From Ornithinimicrobium faecis (GTDB taxonomy: Bacteria; Actinomycetota; Actinomycetes; Actinomycetales; Dermatophilaceae), in contig NZ_CP099489.1 of the NCBI RefSeq assembly GCF_023923225.1, positions 1,798,001 to 1,862,000 of the forward strand: DNA of 64,000 nucleotides, given 5' to 3'. Positions within the stretch are counted from its first letter, which is position 1; each line of letters starts with the position of its first letter. A model generated the notes under the pieces. It worked only from the letters and a program-made list of their open reading frames with translations. It was not told where the DNA came from and did no database searches. The position numbers and the translations under genes are program-made. This document shows, in pieces, positions 45,785 to 54,254 of this stretch.

Positions 45785-47572
45785 TCAGCTGTAGAGCGCC
45801 TTGATCTGCGCGGCGTAGTCCTTGACCACCAGGTTGCGCTTCAGCTTCAGGGACGGCGTCAGATAACCGTTGTCCTCGGTGAAGTCGTTCTCCAGCAGGT
45901 CGAACTTGCGGATCGACTCGGCCTTGCTCACCGACTCGTTTGCGGAGTTGACAGCCCGCTGGACCGCATCGCGGAGCACGTCGTTCTCACGCAGCTCGGC
46001 GAAAGACAGGCCGACCAGGTCGTGCCGCTCCAGCCAGCCTGGCAACACCTCTGGGTCCAGGGTGATGAGGGCCGCCACAAAGGGCTGGCCCTCGCCGACG
46101 ACGAGCGCCTGGGAGATCAGCGGCGTGGCCCGCAGCTGGTCCTCGAGCGGGCCGGGGGAGACGTTCTTGCCGCCGGCGGTCACCAGGATCTCCTTGGCGC
46201 GACCGACGATCTTGATGAAGCCCTGCTCGTCGAGCTCGGCGAGGTCACCGGTGCGGAACCAGCCCTCGTCGTCGTGGGCGGCAGCGGTGGCCTCCGGGTT
46301 GTTCAGATAGCCCTGGAAGACGTTGACGCCTCGGACCAGCAGCTCGCCGCGCTCGATCTTGACGCCCACGCCGGGCAGCGGCTGACCGACGGTGCCGATC
46401 TTGATGAGCTCTGGGGTGTTCACCGAGATCGGGGCGGTGGTCTCGGTCAGGCCATAGCCCTCCAGGATCGTCACGCCGATCCCGCGGAAGAAGTGGCCCA
46501 TGCGCTCGCCGAGCGCCGCGCCGCCGCTGACGGCATAGGTGACCTGGCCACCCATCGCGTCGCGGAGCTTCTTGTAGACCAGGGCGTCGAAGAGCTTGTG
46601 CTGCGCCTTGAGCAGCAGCCCCGGGCCGCCGGTGTCCTGGGCGCGGCTCCAGCGCTGGGCCACGTCAGCGGCCCGCAGGAAGATGGCGCCCCGACCGCCG
46701 TCGATCGCCTTCTGCGCGGCCCCGTTGTAGACCTTCTCGAAGACGCGAGGCACCGCCAGCAGGAAGGTGGGCTGGAAGGACGCCAGGTCGGGCAGCAGGT
46801 TCTTGATGTCGGGGGTGTGTCCGAGGCGCATGCCGGCCTGGAGCACGACCACCTGGATGAGGCGGGCAAAGACGTGCGCCAGCGGCAGGAACAGCAAGGT
46901 GCTGGCCCCGTCGGCGCGGACCACCTGATCCAGGCGCTCGATGGTGTTCTCGCTCAGGTTGAGGAAGTTGCCGTGGGTCAGCTCGGCACCCTTGGGGCGA
47001 CCAGTCGTGCCCGAGGTGTAGATGATGGTCGCGAGATCCGAGCGGGTCACCTGTCCGCGACGGTCCTCGATGTCCGTGTCGGGCACGTCGGCACCGGCAG
47101 CCACGAGCTCGTCCAGGCCGCCAGCCTCGATCTGCCACACGTCGCGCAGCTCGGGCGCGCCGTCGCGGATGCTAGCGATCAGCTGGCTGTGGGCGGGAGC
47201 CTCGACGACGACGGCGACGGCCCCGGAGTCCTGCAGGATCCAGGTTGCCTGCGAGGCGGAGGACGTCTCATAGATCGGGACGGGCACGGCTCCTGCGGTC
47301 CACAGCGCGAAGTCGCAGAGGGTCCACTCATAGCGCGTCCGGCTCATCACACCGACCCGGTCACCCACCTGGATGCCTGCGGCGATGAAACCCCTGGCCA
47401 GAGCACGCACCTCGCGGGAGAACTCTCCGGCGGTGACGTCACGCCATCCCTCGTCGTGCTGCCGGGAGAGCAGGGGCCGCTGCGGTGCACGCTCGGCCCA
47501 GTCCTGCACGATGTCGGACAGGTTGCCCTCCTCACGCGGCGGGATCAACGGTGGGACCTCAAACTCCTGCAC
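45785..47572 (-). CDS. long-chain fatty acid--CoA ligase (FadD15-like)
   Basis: 595-residue adenylate-forming enzyme that activates fatty acids as acyl-AMP and then acyl-CoA. Motifs: P-loop-like YTSGTTGRPKGAELTHGN, GYGLTETTAPIS, and the hinge/C-terminal GDLAELDEQGFIKIVGRAKEI with GGKNVSPGPLED. The GTG at 47572 has AGGAGG 4 bases upstream; the open frame extends 31 codons further but without family sequence. Divergent from the SRPBCC gene, as in other actinobacteria where fadD15 neighbours this cluster. Confidence 0.94.
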   Translation of the reverse strand: MQEFEVPPLIPPREEGNLSDIVQDWAERAPQRPLLSRQHDEGWRDVTAGEFSREVRALARGFIAAGIQVGDRVGVMSRTRYEWTLCDFALWTAGAVPVPIYETSSASQATWILQDSGAVAVVVEAPAHSQLIASIRDGAPELRDVWQIEAGGLDELVAAGADVPDTDIEDRRGQVTRSDLATIIYTSGTTGRPKGAELTHGNFLNLSENTIERLDQVVRADGASTLLFLPLAHVFARLIQVVVLQAGMRLGHTPDIKNLLPDLASFQPTFLLAVPRVFEKVYNGAAQKAIDGGRGAIFLRAADVAQRWSRAQDTGGPGLLLKAQHKLFDALVYKKLRDAMGGQVTYAVSGGAALGERMGHFFRGIGVTILEGYGLTETTAPISVNTPELIKIGTVGQPLPGVGVKIERGELLVRGVNVFQGYLNNPEATAAAHDDEGWFRTGDLAELDEQGFIKIVGRAKEILVTAGGKNVSPGPLEDQLRATPLISQALVVGEGQPFVAALITLDPEVLPGWLERHDLVGLSFAELRENDVLRDAVQRAVNSANESVSKAESIRKFDLLENDFTEDNGYLTPSLKLKRNLVVKDYAAQIKALYS

Positions 47573-47626
47573 GGGGCCTCCTGGCACGCATGGTTGATGG
47601 GCATCCCACTCTAACTGCGGCCGGTA

Positions 47627-47632
47627 TACCCT
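47627..47632 (+). promoter_or_regulatory. -10 element of a probable leaderless promoter for the SRPBCC-glucokinase operon
   Basis: TACCCT followed by exactly 7 bases and the ATG at 47640. Confidence 0.5.
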
Positions 47633-47639
47633 GCGGTGC

Positions 47640-48101
47640 ATGGCCGACCGCACCGAGTCCAGCATCCTGATCCCCGCGCCCCCGCACGAGGTGATCGCCG
47701 TGATCTCTGATTTTGAGCACTATCCGGAGTGGGCCGACTTCAAGTCGGTCGAGGTGCTCTCGGAGAATGACGGGGGCTGGGCGCAGGAGGTCGAGTTCAG
47801 CATCGAGGCAGGCCTGATCAAGGACACCTACGTCCTGGACTACGACTGGGCGTTCACCGAGAGCGGCGAGGGCCGCGTCTCCTGGGACCTGGTGCGCGCC
47901 GGTTCGCTGAAGGCGATGACTGGTGCCTACGACCTGAAGGCGGTCGATCTGGAGGGTGCCCCGGACGGTGTGGGGACCGAGGTCATCTACCAGCTGCAGG
48001 TCGATGTCAAGATCCCGATGCTGGGTGCCATGAAGCGCAAGGCCGAGAAGATGATCGTGGACACCGCCCTGAAGTCCCTGTCCGAGAGGGTGGTCCAGTG
48101 A
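47640..48101 (+). CDS. SRPBCC (START-like) family protein
   Basis: 153 residues with the helix-grip fold of the polyketide cyclase/START superfamily; the N-terminus SSILIPAPPHEVIAVISDFEHYPEWADFKSVEV is the typical entry strand and first helix. Probably binds a hydrophobic ligand. Orthologues of this actinobacterial type (Rv2185c-like) lie beside fadD15, consistent with a lipid-related role, but no ligand is known. First gene of an operon; the stop overlaps the next start (GTGA). Confidence 0.9.
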   Translation: MADRTESSILIPAPPHEVIAVISDFEHYPEWADFKSVEVLSENDGGWAQEVEFSIEAGLIKDTYVLDYDWAFTESGEGRVSWDLVRAGSLKAMTGAYDLKAVDLEGAPDGVGTEVIYQLQVDVKIPMLGAMKRKAEKMIVDTALKSLSERVVQ

Positions 48102-48688
48102 CCGGGGCCGCTGGGGTGAGTGAGCAGGTCGAGCGCGAGGCCAGACAGTTGGTCGAGGCCGCGACGCGCTGGTTGTCCGCAGTGCCAGACGACTCGGCAG
48201 GACCAGGCAACACCGAGTATGCCGCTCGCACAGGTGATCTCGACACCGACGCCGAGGCGTCGGCCGGGTTCGGTGCGGGCGGGGTGAGCGCAGAGGGTCC
48301 CCTGGGACAGGAAGATCAGACGCGTGAGGACGAGCACAAGCAGGAGCGCGAACACGCTGAGGAGCACCTGTGTCGTGGGTGCCCGTGGTGCCGCGCCAAG
48401 GCGGCGGCCGGGCCGATCGGGGCAGACACCCTGGACTCGCTCGCGCACCTGCTGAGCACCGCAGCCGAGAGCCTGTCGCTGTTTGCCCAGTCCCGGCGTG
48501 AGGCGAGCCACGACCCAGGTCCGGAGACCGACCCCGCGCCGCCAGAGGCTGGCGCAGCGCACTCAGCGGCTGATGCTGGCCCAGCCGGTGCCGTCATCGA
48601 CTGGGACGACGAGGACGAGGACGAGTTGCGCGCAGGTGAGGATGACCAGCCGAAACAGAGCCCGACCAAGGAGCGGAGGGCTCGGTGA
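48098..48688 (+). CDS. hypothetical protein with CxxCxxC-like centre
   Basis: 196 residues, acidic and largely low-complexity. A central LCRGCPWCRAKA segment (Cys near residue 91, 94 and 97) is flanked by helical stretches (QVEREARQLVEAATRWL and DSLAHLLSTAAESLSLF). The C-terminus is very acidic (DWDDEDEDELRAGEDD). This pattern is conserved between the SRPBCC and glucokinase genes in actinobacteria, but function is unknown. The cysteines could bind a metal. Overlaps neighbours by four bases on both sides, so translation is coupled. Confidence 0.8.
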   Translation: MTGAAGVSEQVEREARQLVEAATRWLSAVPDDSAGPGNTEYAARTGDLDTDAEASAGFGAGGVSAEGPLGQEDQTREDEHKQEREHAEEHLCRGCPWCRAKAAAGPIGADTLDSLAHLLSTAAESLSLFAQSRREASHDPGPETDPAPPEAGAAHSAADAGPAGAVIDWDDEDEDELRAGEDDQPKQSPTKERRAR

Positions 48689-49731
48689 CAGGTGATGCGG
48701 TGACGGTCAACGTCGGGATCGACGTCGGGGGGACGGGGATCAAGGGAGCCGCAGTGGCGCAGGACGGCACCCTGCGTCACCGCAGCGAGCGGCAGACCCC
48801 GGCGCAGGACGTCGACGCCATCGCCCAGACCATCGCGGACCTCGTGCGTGAGCTCACCGACAAGTGCCGCGCTGATGGCGATGAGGTGGGTGCCGTGGGG
48901 GTGGCCTGCGCAGGCTTCGTGGATGCCGCCGGTGGGACGGTGCTGTTCGCCCCCAACCTGGCCTGGCGTGACGCCCCGCTCAAGGCGCGGCTGGACGAGA
49001 TCGTCGGCCGACCGATCTTCCTGGAGAACGATGCCAACGCCGCAGCCTGGGGGGAGTTCCGCTTCGGCGGGGCCAGCGAGGCGGACGACATGCTGCTGGT
49101 CACCATCGGGACCGGCGTGGGTGGAGGCATCGTCAGCGACGGCGAGCTGTTGCGCGGCTCCGAGGGCATCGCCGCCGAGATCGGACACCTGCGGGTCATG
49201 CCCGAGGGCAACCGGTGCGGGTGCGGCAACAGGGGGTGCCTCGAGGCCTATGCGTCGGGCACGGCCCTGGTGCGCGAGGGCCGCGAACTGGTCGGCGGCG
49301 GCAGCCCGCACGCCGGGACCCTGAGCGACCTGTGCGACGGCGACCCGGAGCAGTTGACCGGGCACATGATCACGCAGGCAGCCACCGACGGAGACGCCGC
49401 CGCGACCGAACTCTTTGCTGATGTCGGGCGCTGGCTCGGCGAGGGCGTGGCCAGTCTGGTGGCCGTCCTGGATCCCGAGCTGATCGTCATCGGCGGTGGT
49501 GTCAGCGAGGCCGGGGACCTGCTGCTCGAGCCCACCCGGGCCGCCTTCGGTCGGCAGCTGACCGGGCGCGGCCACCGGCGACAGGCCGAGATCGTCCTGG
49601 CTCAACTGGGCAACGACGCCGGCATGATCGGCGCTGCAGACCTGGCCGCACGCCGGGCAGGGGTCACCACGGCGCCCGACGCCCAGCCAACCACCGACCG
49701 TCCCGCAGCGGACGCGCCGGCCGGCGACTGA
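48685..49731 (+). CDS. ROK family glucokinase (copy 1)
   Basis: 348 residues. N-terminal ATP motif VGIDVGGTGIKGAAV, catalytic ENDANAAAWGE (Asp base), ROK signature and zinc site around GHLRVMPEGNRCGCGNRGCLEAYASG. The zinc cysteines CGCGNRGC are intact. Probably phosphorylates glucose with ATP or polyphosphate. The C-terminal 25 residues are a low-complexity tail. It is followed after 13 bp by a paralogue with the same domain layout. GTG start overlaps the preceding stop. Confidence 0.9.
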   Translation: MTGDAVTVNVGIDVGGTGIKGAAVAQDGTLRHRSERQTPAQDVDAIAQTIADLVRELTDKCRADGDEVGAVGVACAGFVDAAGGTVLFAPNLAWRDAPLKARLDEIVGRPIFLENDANAAAWGEFRFGGASEADDMLLVTIGTGVGGGIVSDGELLRGSEGIAAEIGHLRVMPEGNRCGCGNRGCLEAYASGTALVREGRELVGGGSPHAGTLSDLCDGDPEQLTGHMITQAATDGDAAATELFADVGRWLGEGVASLVAVLDPELIVIGGGVSEAGDLLLEPTRAAFGRQLTGRGHRRQAEIVLAQLGNDAGMIGAADLAARRAGVTTAPDAQPTTDRPAADAPAGD

Positions 49732-49744
49732 CGGCATACGGCTC

Positions 49745-50758
49745 GTGGTCACTGAGCAAGCCCTGACGATCGGCGTGGATGTCGGCGGCACCAAGGTCGT
49801 CGCCGGACTGGTTGATGAGTCGGGATCCGTTGTGGCACAGACCCGTCGGGACACTCCGGGGCGGACGACCCAGCCGTCGGTCGTCGAGGAGGTCATCGTC
49901 GACGCGGTGGCCGAGATGCTCGCTGCTGCAACAGGACCCGTCCTCGGGGTCGGGCTGGGGGCGGCCGGATTCGTCTCGGCCGACCGCCGCACCGTCGTCT
50001 TCGCTCCTCATCTGGCCTGGCGCGACGAGCCGATCCGCGACCGTCTCGCGCAGCGGCTGGGCCTGCCGGTCGTGCTCGACAACGACGCCAAGGCGGCGGC
50101 GTGGGCGGAGTTCCGCTTCGGGGCCGGACGTGACGAGTCGCGGCTGCTGCTGGTGACGCTGGGCACTGGCATCGGCGGCGCCCTGGTGATCGACGGGCGT
50201 GTGGAGCGTGGCCGGCACGGACTGGCGGGCGAGTTCGGCCACATGCAGGTCGTCCCCGAGGGTGAGCGCTGCGAGTGCGGCAACCGGGGGTGCTGGGAGC
50301 AGTACTCCTCGGGTCGTGCCATGCAGCGCGAGGCCCGGGAGATGCTCGAGCAGGACAGCCCGTATGCCGCGGGGCTGGCGGCCTATTGCGACGGTGACCC
50401 CGCGCGGGTCGAGGGGCATCACGTCACGCAGGCGGCGCGGGCCGGTGACGTCGCGGCGCTGGAGCTCATGGGCGACGTGGGGCGGTGGCTCGGGGTGGGC
50501 CTGGCCAACCTGGCCGCGGCACTGGACCCGGGCCGGATCGTGGTCGGTGGCGGGGTGAGTGAGGCAGGGGACCTGCTGCTGGAGCCGGCCCGCGAGATGT
50601 TCGGGCGCCGGCTGACCGGACGTGGGCACCGCCCGGTTGCCCCGATCCTGGCCGCCGAGCTCGGGCCCCTCGCTGGCATGATCGGTGCCGCTGACCTGGT
50701 GCGAGTGGAGGCCGGTCAGCACAGTGAGGCCACGCGGCTGGGGACGGGACGAGGATGA
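49745..50758 (+). CDS. ROK family glucokinase (copy 2)
   Basis: 337 residues, clearly paralogous to copy 1: IGVDVGGTKVVAGLV, DNDAKAAAWAE (in place of ENDANAAAWGE), GHMQVVPEGERCECGNRGCWEQYSSG, and the nearly shared C-terminal GGGVSEAGDLLLEP and LTGRGHR. All ROK catalytic and zinc residues are present, so both copies look active. They may differ in sugar or phosphate-donor preference (for example ATP versus polyphosphate). Start GTG 49745; stop overlaps the next ATG. Confidence 0.9.
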   Translation: MVTEQALTIGVDVGGTKVVAGLVDESGSVVAQTRRDTPGRTTQPSVVEEVIVDAVAEMLAAATGPVLGVGLGAAGFVSADRRTVVFAPHLAWRDEPIRDRLAQRLGLPVVLDNDAKAAAWAEFRFGAGRDESRLLLVTLGTGIGGALVIDGRVERGRHGLAGEFGHMQVVPEGERCECGNRGCWEQYSSGRAMQREAREMLEQDSPYAAGLAAYCDGDPARVEGHHVTQAARAGDVAALELMGDVGRWLGVGLANLAAALDPGRIVVGGGVSEAGDLLLEPAREMFGRRLTGRGHRPVAPILAAELGPLAGMIGAADLVRVEAGQHSEATRLGTGRG

Positions 50759-51486
50759 GTTCACGGATCAGGGTCGCCAGCTATAACCTGCGCGGACTGA
50801 AGGACGACCCCGCCGCGGCAGCCGAGGTTGTGCGCCGCATCGACCCCGACGTGCTTCTGCTCCAGGAGGTGCCGCGGCACCCGTTCTCTGGCTGGCGCAT
50901 CGCCCGCTTCGCGCGCAGCTGCGGCCTGCTGTGGTCCGGGCGCACCCGGCGGCTGTCGGGGACCGGCATGCTGACCAGCTCCCGCCTGGAGTCGACGGAC
51001 TCGGTCGACAAGAAGCTGCCGGTGGCGCCGAGGGCGAACCCGCGCAGCTACACCGCCGCGCAGGTGCGTGTGCCCGGTGGCCAGGACATCACGGTGGCCT
51101 CGATCCACCTGTCCCTGCTCGCGGACGAGCGCCTGCGGCACGCGACGCTGGTGCTCGAGGAGCTCGCGGCCAACCCGTTGCTGGCGGACGGTCCGTTCGT
51201 GATCGGCGGCGACCTCAACGAGAGCTCGCAGGGCAAGGCGTGGCGGGTGTTGGGGGAGCGGCTCACGCTGGCCTCCCCAGACCGCCCGACCTTCCCGTCG
51301 GCCGGTCCGAAGAGTTGGATCGACGCGATCTTCGCCAGCCCCGAGCTGACCGTTTCGTCGCACCAGGACGTGACGCTGGAGCGCGAGCTCGTCTCCGCGG
51401 CGACCGACCACCTGCCGGTCTGGATCGACCTCGAGATCGCCCAGGGTGGCGACCCGGCGATCGAGGACACCACCCCCGCCGGTTAG
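50755..51486 (+). CDS. endonuclease/exonuclease/phosphatase (EEP) family protein
   Basis: 243 residues with the EEP metal-dependent hydrolase core: RVASYNLRGLKDD (Asn), LLLQEVPRHP (metal Glu), IGGDLNESS (Asp/Asn) and TDHLPVWIDL (Asp-His). No signal peptide, so intracellular; the substrate could be a nucleic acid or a phosphoester. Last gene of the operon that starts at 47640. A small hairpin follows at 51538. Confidence 0.9.
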   Translation: MSSRIRVASYNLRGLKDDPAAAAEVVRRIDPDVLLLQEVPRHPFSGWRIARFARSCGLLWSGRTRRLSGTGMLTSSRLESTDSVDKKLPVAPRANPRSYTAAQVRVPGGQDITVASIHLSLLADERLRHATLVLEELAANPLLADGPFVIGGDLNESSQGKAWRVLGERLTLASPDRPTFPSAGPKSWIDAIFASPELTVSSHQDVTLERELVSAATDHLPVWIDLEIAQGGDPAIEDTTPAG

Positions 51487-51495
51487 CCAGCCACC

Positions 51496-51536
51496 GCGCG
51501 CTGCGCCCTGCCGCGAGTGCGCTGCGCCCTGCCGCG
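51496..51536. repeat. two copies of a 21-bp direct repeat
   Basis: GCGCTGCGCCCTGCCGCGAG plus T occurs twice in succession just after the EEP gene stop. The arrangement looks like a simple local duplication. Confidence 0.6.
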
Positions 51537-51537
51537 A

Positions 51538-51559
51538 GTGCTCACCCTTCGGTGAGTGC
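51538..51559. terminator. weak terminator hairpin between convergent genes
   Basis: CTCACC-CTTC-GGTGAG with outer G-U pairs, a 6-9 bp stem. It lies between the EEP gene and the convergent gene ending at 51608. Confidence 0.5.
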
Positions 51560-51607
51560 GCTCACCGACCCGGGAGGGGCGTTGGGTGCACTCACGAGGT
51601 GATGGGG

Positions 51608-52345
51608 TTAGACCTGTGCTCCGCCGGAGGAGTCGGTGTAGTCCCGGTTCTTGGGCAGGCGCAGGAACAGCAGGACGATGCCGCCGACCGACAGCAGGAT
51701 GCCGGTCGCTGTCCACCAGCCGCTGTCGAGCACGTGGAACATCGAGCTGAGGACCAGCAGCAGTGGTCCGCCGAGCAGGCCGATGACGATCGCCCACAGG
51801 TGCAGGTCACCGGCGGGCAGGGACGGGGTCGGCTGGACGAAGTGCTCCTCCTCGTCCGACTCCTCCCAGCCGCGCCAGGACGGCTCCGGGGGTGCTGGAG
51901 GCATCCGCGGAGGCTCGCTCCCGCGGTCAGCCGGCCTGATCGGAGGCTGGCCACCCGCCGGTTGGTCCGGTCCGGGGGTGGAAGGGCCCGGCCGTTGGTC
52001 CGGTCGGGGGGTTGGTGGGCCGGACCAGGGCGGGTTGGTGCCGTCGACGGGGCCCGGAGTGTTGCGTCCCGTGCCCGGAGACGATGTGCCCCCAGATGAT
52101 GTGCCGGGCGCTGACGCATCGGGGCGGCGTGGGCTGCCAGGAGGCCACGGGTTGGGGTTGTCGAAGCCCTCGAGTGGGCGGTTCGCGGAGCGGCGCTGCT
52201 GGTTGGCGCGCCGGAGCTGCTCGCGCAGGTGCGCCTTGGTGGCGTCCTGCTCGGCCCGCAGGCCGGAGACGATCTCTTCGAAGCGGGCGTCGATGTCGTC
52301 CGCGTCGTCGGGGCGGTCTTCGCGCCCCGGTCCCTCAGTGGCCAT
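51608..52345 (-). CDS. hypothetical membrane protein with Pro-rich disordered N-terminus
   Basis: 245 residues: an acidic helical N-terminus (DIDARFEEIVSGLRAEQDATK), a long Pro/Gly/Ser/Arg-rich disordered middle (about 55-170), and two C-terminal transmembrane helices (HLWAIVIGLLGGPLLLVLSSMF and TATGILLSVGGIVLLFLRL). Function unknown. The ATG at 52345 overlaps the end of the esterase gene by 11 bp. Such N-in disordered tails with two helices are common in actinobacterial envelope proteins. Confidence 0.8.
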   Translation of the reverse strand: MATEGPGREDRPDDADDIDARFEEIVSGLRAEQDATKAHLREQLRRANQQRRSANRPLEGFDNPNPWPPGSPRRPDASAPGTSSGGTSSPGTGRNTPGPVDGTNPPWSGPPTPRPDQRPGPSTPGPDQPAGGQPPIRPADRGSEPPRMPPAPPEPSWRGWEESDEEEHFVQPTPSLPAGDLHLWAIVIGLLGGPLLLVLSSMFHVLDSGWWTATGILLSVGGIVLLFLRLPKNRDYTDSSGGAQV

Positions 52346-53102
52346 GCTCCATCCTGCCCACGAACTGCGTTGTGAGCGCAATCAGCTCCTCGGCGTCGTG
52401 GTCCAGCGGGGCCACGTGACCGGAGTCTTCCAACCACCGCACGGTGACGTCCTCGCTGCCGATCGCGCCCAGGAGCGTCTCTGCGGAGACCGGCGGGACG
52501 ATCCGGTCGTGGCGTGAGCGCACGAGGAGCACGGGCTGGTGGACGTCAGGGAGTTGGCGCACGAGCCGGGGCCACTGCTCGACGAAGGAGTCGAACGCCT
52601 TCAGCGGTGTCCACCGATAGGCGAGCTCTCGCGGAGGTCCCGCTCGCCGGATGTCGTCAGCGAGAGCCTGGGCAACCGGGACGAGGGATTTGACGTGCGG
52701 AATGACTTTCAGGCGCCAGTCGGTCGCGGCGAAGGCCGGGTTGACCAGCACCAGTGCATCGACCAGCTCGGGGCGTCGCGCAGCGACGTCGCTGAGCAGC
52801 GCGCCACCCATGCTGACCCCGAAGCCGACCACCGTCTCGTGCTCGGCGCGCAACGCCTCCAGGGAGGAGACGGTGGCAGCCAGCCAGTCGGCATACCGCG
52901 TCGTGGCCATGTCCTGCCAGGTCGTGCCGTGCCCGGGCAGCAGCGGCGAGGAGACGGCAAACCCCTGGTCGGCCAGGTGCTGGGCGACAGGGCGGACCAT
53001 CTGCGGGGTGGAGGTGATGCCGTGCAGGAGGAGCACCGCGGTGCCGGCGTGCTCGCCGACCCCGGCGGACTGATGGGGATGAGCGCCCTGAAGGATCTGC
53101 AC
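52335..53102 (-). CDS. alpha/beta hydrolase (carboxylesterase/monoacylglycerol lipase-like)
   Basis: 255 residues. Oxyanion-region LLLHGITSTPQ, nucleophile elbow GFGVSMGGAL (Ser), acid in SRHDRIVPP and catalytic His in DSGHVAPLDHD: a complete triad of Est30-type carboxylesterases. Start GTG 53102. The orthologous position next to plsC is held by a similar hydrolase in mycobacteria (from memory), so a role in acylglycerol turnover is plausible. It is divergent from plsC, with 107 bp between starts. Confidence 0.9.
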   Translation of the reverse strand: MQILQGAHPHQSAGVGEHAGTAVLLLHGITSTPQMVRPVAQHLADQGFAVSSPLLPGHGTTWQDMATTRYADWLAATVSSLEALRAEHETVVGFGVSMGGALLSDVAARRPELVDALVLVNPAFAATDWRLKVIPHVKSLVPVAQALADDIRRAGPPRELAYRWTPLKAFDSFVEQWPRLVRQLPDVHQPVLLVRSRHDRIVPPVSAETLLGAIGSEDVTVRWLEDSGHVAPLDHDAEELIALTTQFVGRMEHGH

Positions 53103-53209
53103 AAGTCGATCTTGTCATGACAGACTGCCCCTGCGGTTGTCCGTGTCCCCGGGCGGCGACCACGCCCGTGGCGCTCTGGTGCGACCGGGATGCGAACAAG
53201 GAGGTCCTG

Positions 53210-54220
53210 GTGCTCTATTGGCTGATGAAGAACGTCCTGATCGGCCCTGTCGTCAGGACGCTGTTCAAGCCGTGGGTCGAGGGTGAGGAGCACGTGCCCG
53301 AGCACGGGGCGGCGATCTTTGCCAGCAACCACCTGAGCTTTTCGGACTCGATCTTTCTCCCGCTGGTGGTGGACCGGAGGATGACCTTCCCGGCCAAGAT
53401 GGAGTATTTCACCGGCACCGGGATCAAGGGCTGGATGACCAAGACGTTCCTCACCGGCCTGGGGCAGATCCCGATCGACCGCTCCGGTGGCAGTGCGAGC
53501 ATGGCCGCGCTCAACTCCGGCCTGCGGGTGTTGAACCGTGGCGAGCTGTTCGGCATCTATCCCGAGGGCACGCGCAGCCCGGACGGCAAGCTCTACAAGG
53601 GCAAGACCGGGGTCGCACGGATGGCGCTGGAGGCCAAGGTGCCGGTCATCCCGGTCGCCATGATCAACACCGAGAAGGCCCAGCCCACCGGTCAGGTCAT
53701 CCCCAACATCGAGCGTGGTCAGGTCGGCGTCCGCTTCGGCAAGCCGCTGGACTTCTCCCGCTATGACGGCATGGAGGACGACCGCACTGTCCTGCGCTCG
53801 ATCACCGACGAGATCATGTATGAGCTGATGCAGCTCTCGGGTCAGGAGTATGTCGACGACTATGCCGCTTCGGTCAAGGAGCGCATCGCCGCCCGCGCCA
53901 AGGCTGCCGTCGAGGGTGCCCGCACGGCCGTGGACAAGGCCGTCGACCAGACCAAGGTGACCGCCGAGCAGGTGCGCCTGCAGGTCGAGGAGCGGGCCGC
54001 GACGGCGCGCACGCAGATCGAGGGTCAGCTCGAGACGGCCCGCACCCAGATCGAGCAGGTCGGCGAGCAGTTGCGCTCCCGCCAGGGCAAGGGCGAGGAG
54101 GCCGCCGACGATGAGGTGGCAGCCGAGGAGACCACCGCGGACGCGACCACCGACGAGGTGACCGCGACGCCGGAGGCGAGCGACGGCATACAGCAGGACG
54201 GCGACGAGCAGCACCGGTGA
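53210..54220 (+). CDS. plsC: 1-acyl-sn-glycerol-3-phosphate acyltransferase (PlsC family)
   Basis: 336 residues. The acyltransferase motifs NHLSFSDS (HX4D), GQIPIDRS and YPEGTRS are in order within the first 150 residues; the C-terminal third is a charged Ala/Glu/Gln-rich coiled coil (about 215-310) and an acidic tail, features not needed for catalysis. Makes phosphatidic acid for phospholipid synthesis. The GTG at 53210 has AGGAGG upstream. An in-frame ATG at 53117 would add 31 residues with a CPCGCPCP cluster; I consider the shorter form more likely. Confidence 0.9.
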   Translation: MLYWLMKNVLIGPVVRTLFKPWVEGEEHVPEHGAAIFASNHLSFSDSIFLPLVVDRRMTFPAKMEYFTGTGIKGWMTKTFLTGLGQIPIDRSGGSASMAALNSGLRVLNRGELFGIYPEGTRSPDGKLYKGKTGVARMALEAKVPVIPVAMINTEKAQPTGQVIPNIERGQVGVRFGKPLDFSRYDGMEDDRTVLRSITDEIMYELMQLSGQEYVDDYAASVKERIAARAKAAVEGARTAVDKAVDQTKVTAEQVRLQVEERAATARTQIEGQLETARTQIEQVGEQLRSRQGKGEEAADDEVAAEETTADATTDEVTATPEASDGIQQDGDEQHR

Positions 54221-54242
54221 CGATCAGGGCCCTCCGGGCTTC

Positions 54243-54248
54243 TACGAT
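54243..54248 (+). promoter_or_regulatory. -10 element of a probable leaderless aroG promoter
   Basis: TACGAT followed by 6 bases and the GTG at 54255. It starts 22 bp after the plsC stop. Confidence 0.45.
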
Positions 54249-54254
54249 GGCCAG

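Noticed and set aside
53117..53209. N-terminal extension of PlsC with CPCGCPCP cluster
   Set aside because: It has no Shine-Dalgarno sequence, is not typical of the family, and a much better GTG start with AGGAGG lies at 53210; kept only as a note in the plsC entry.
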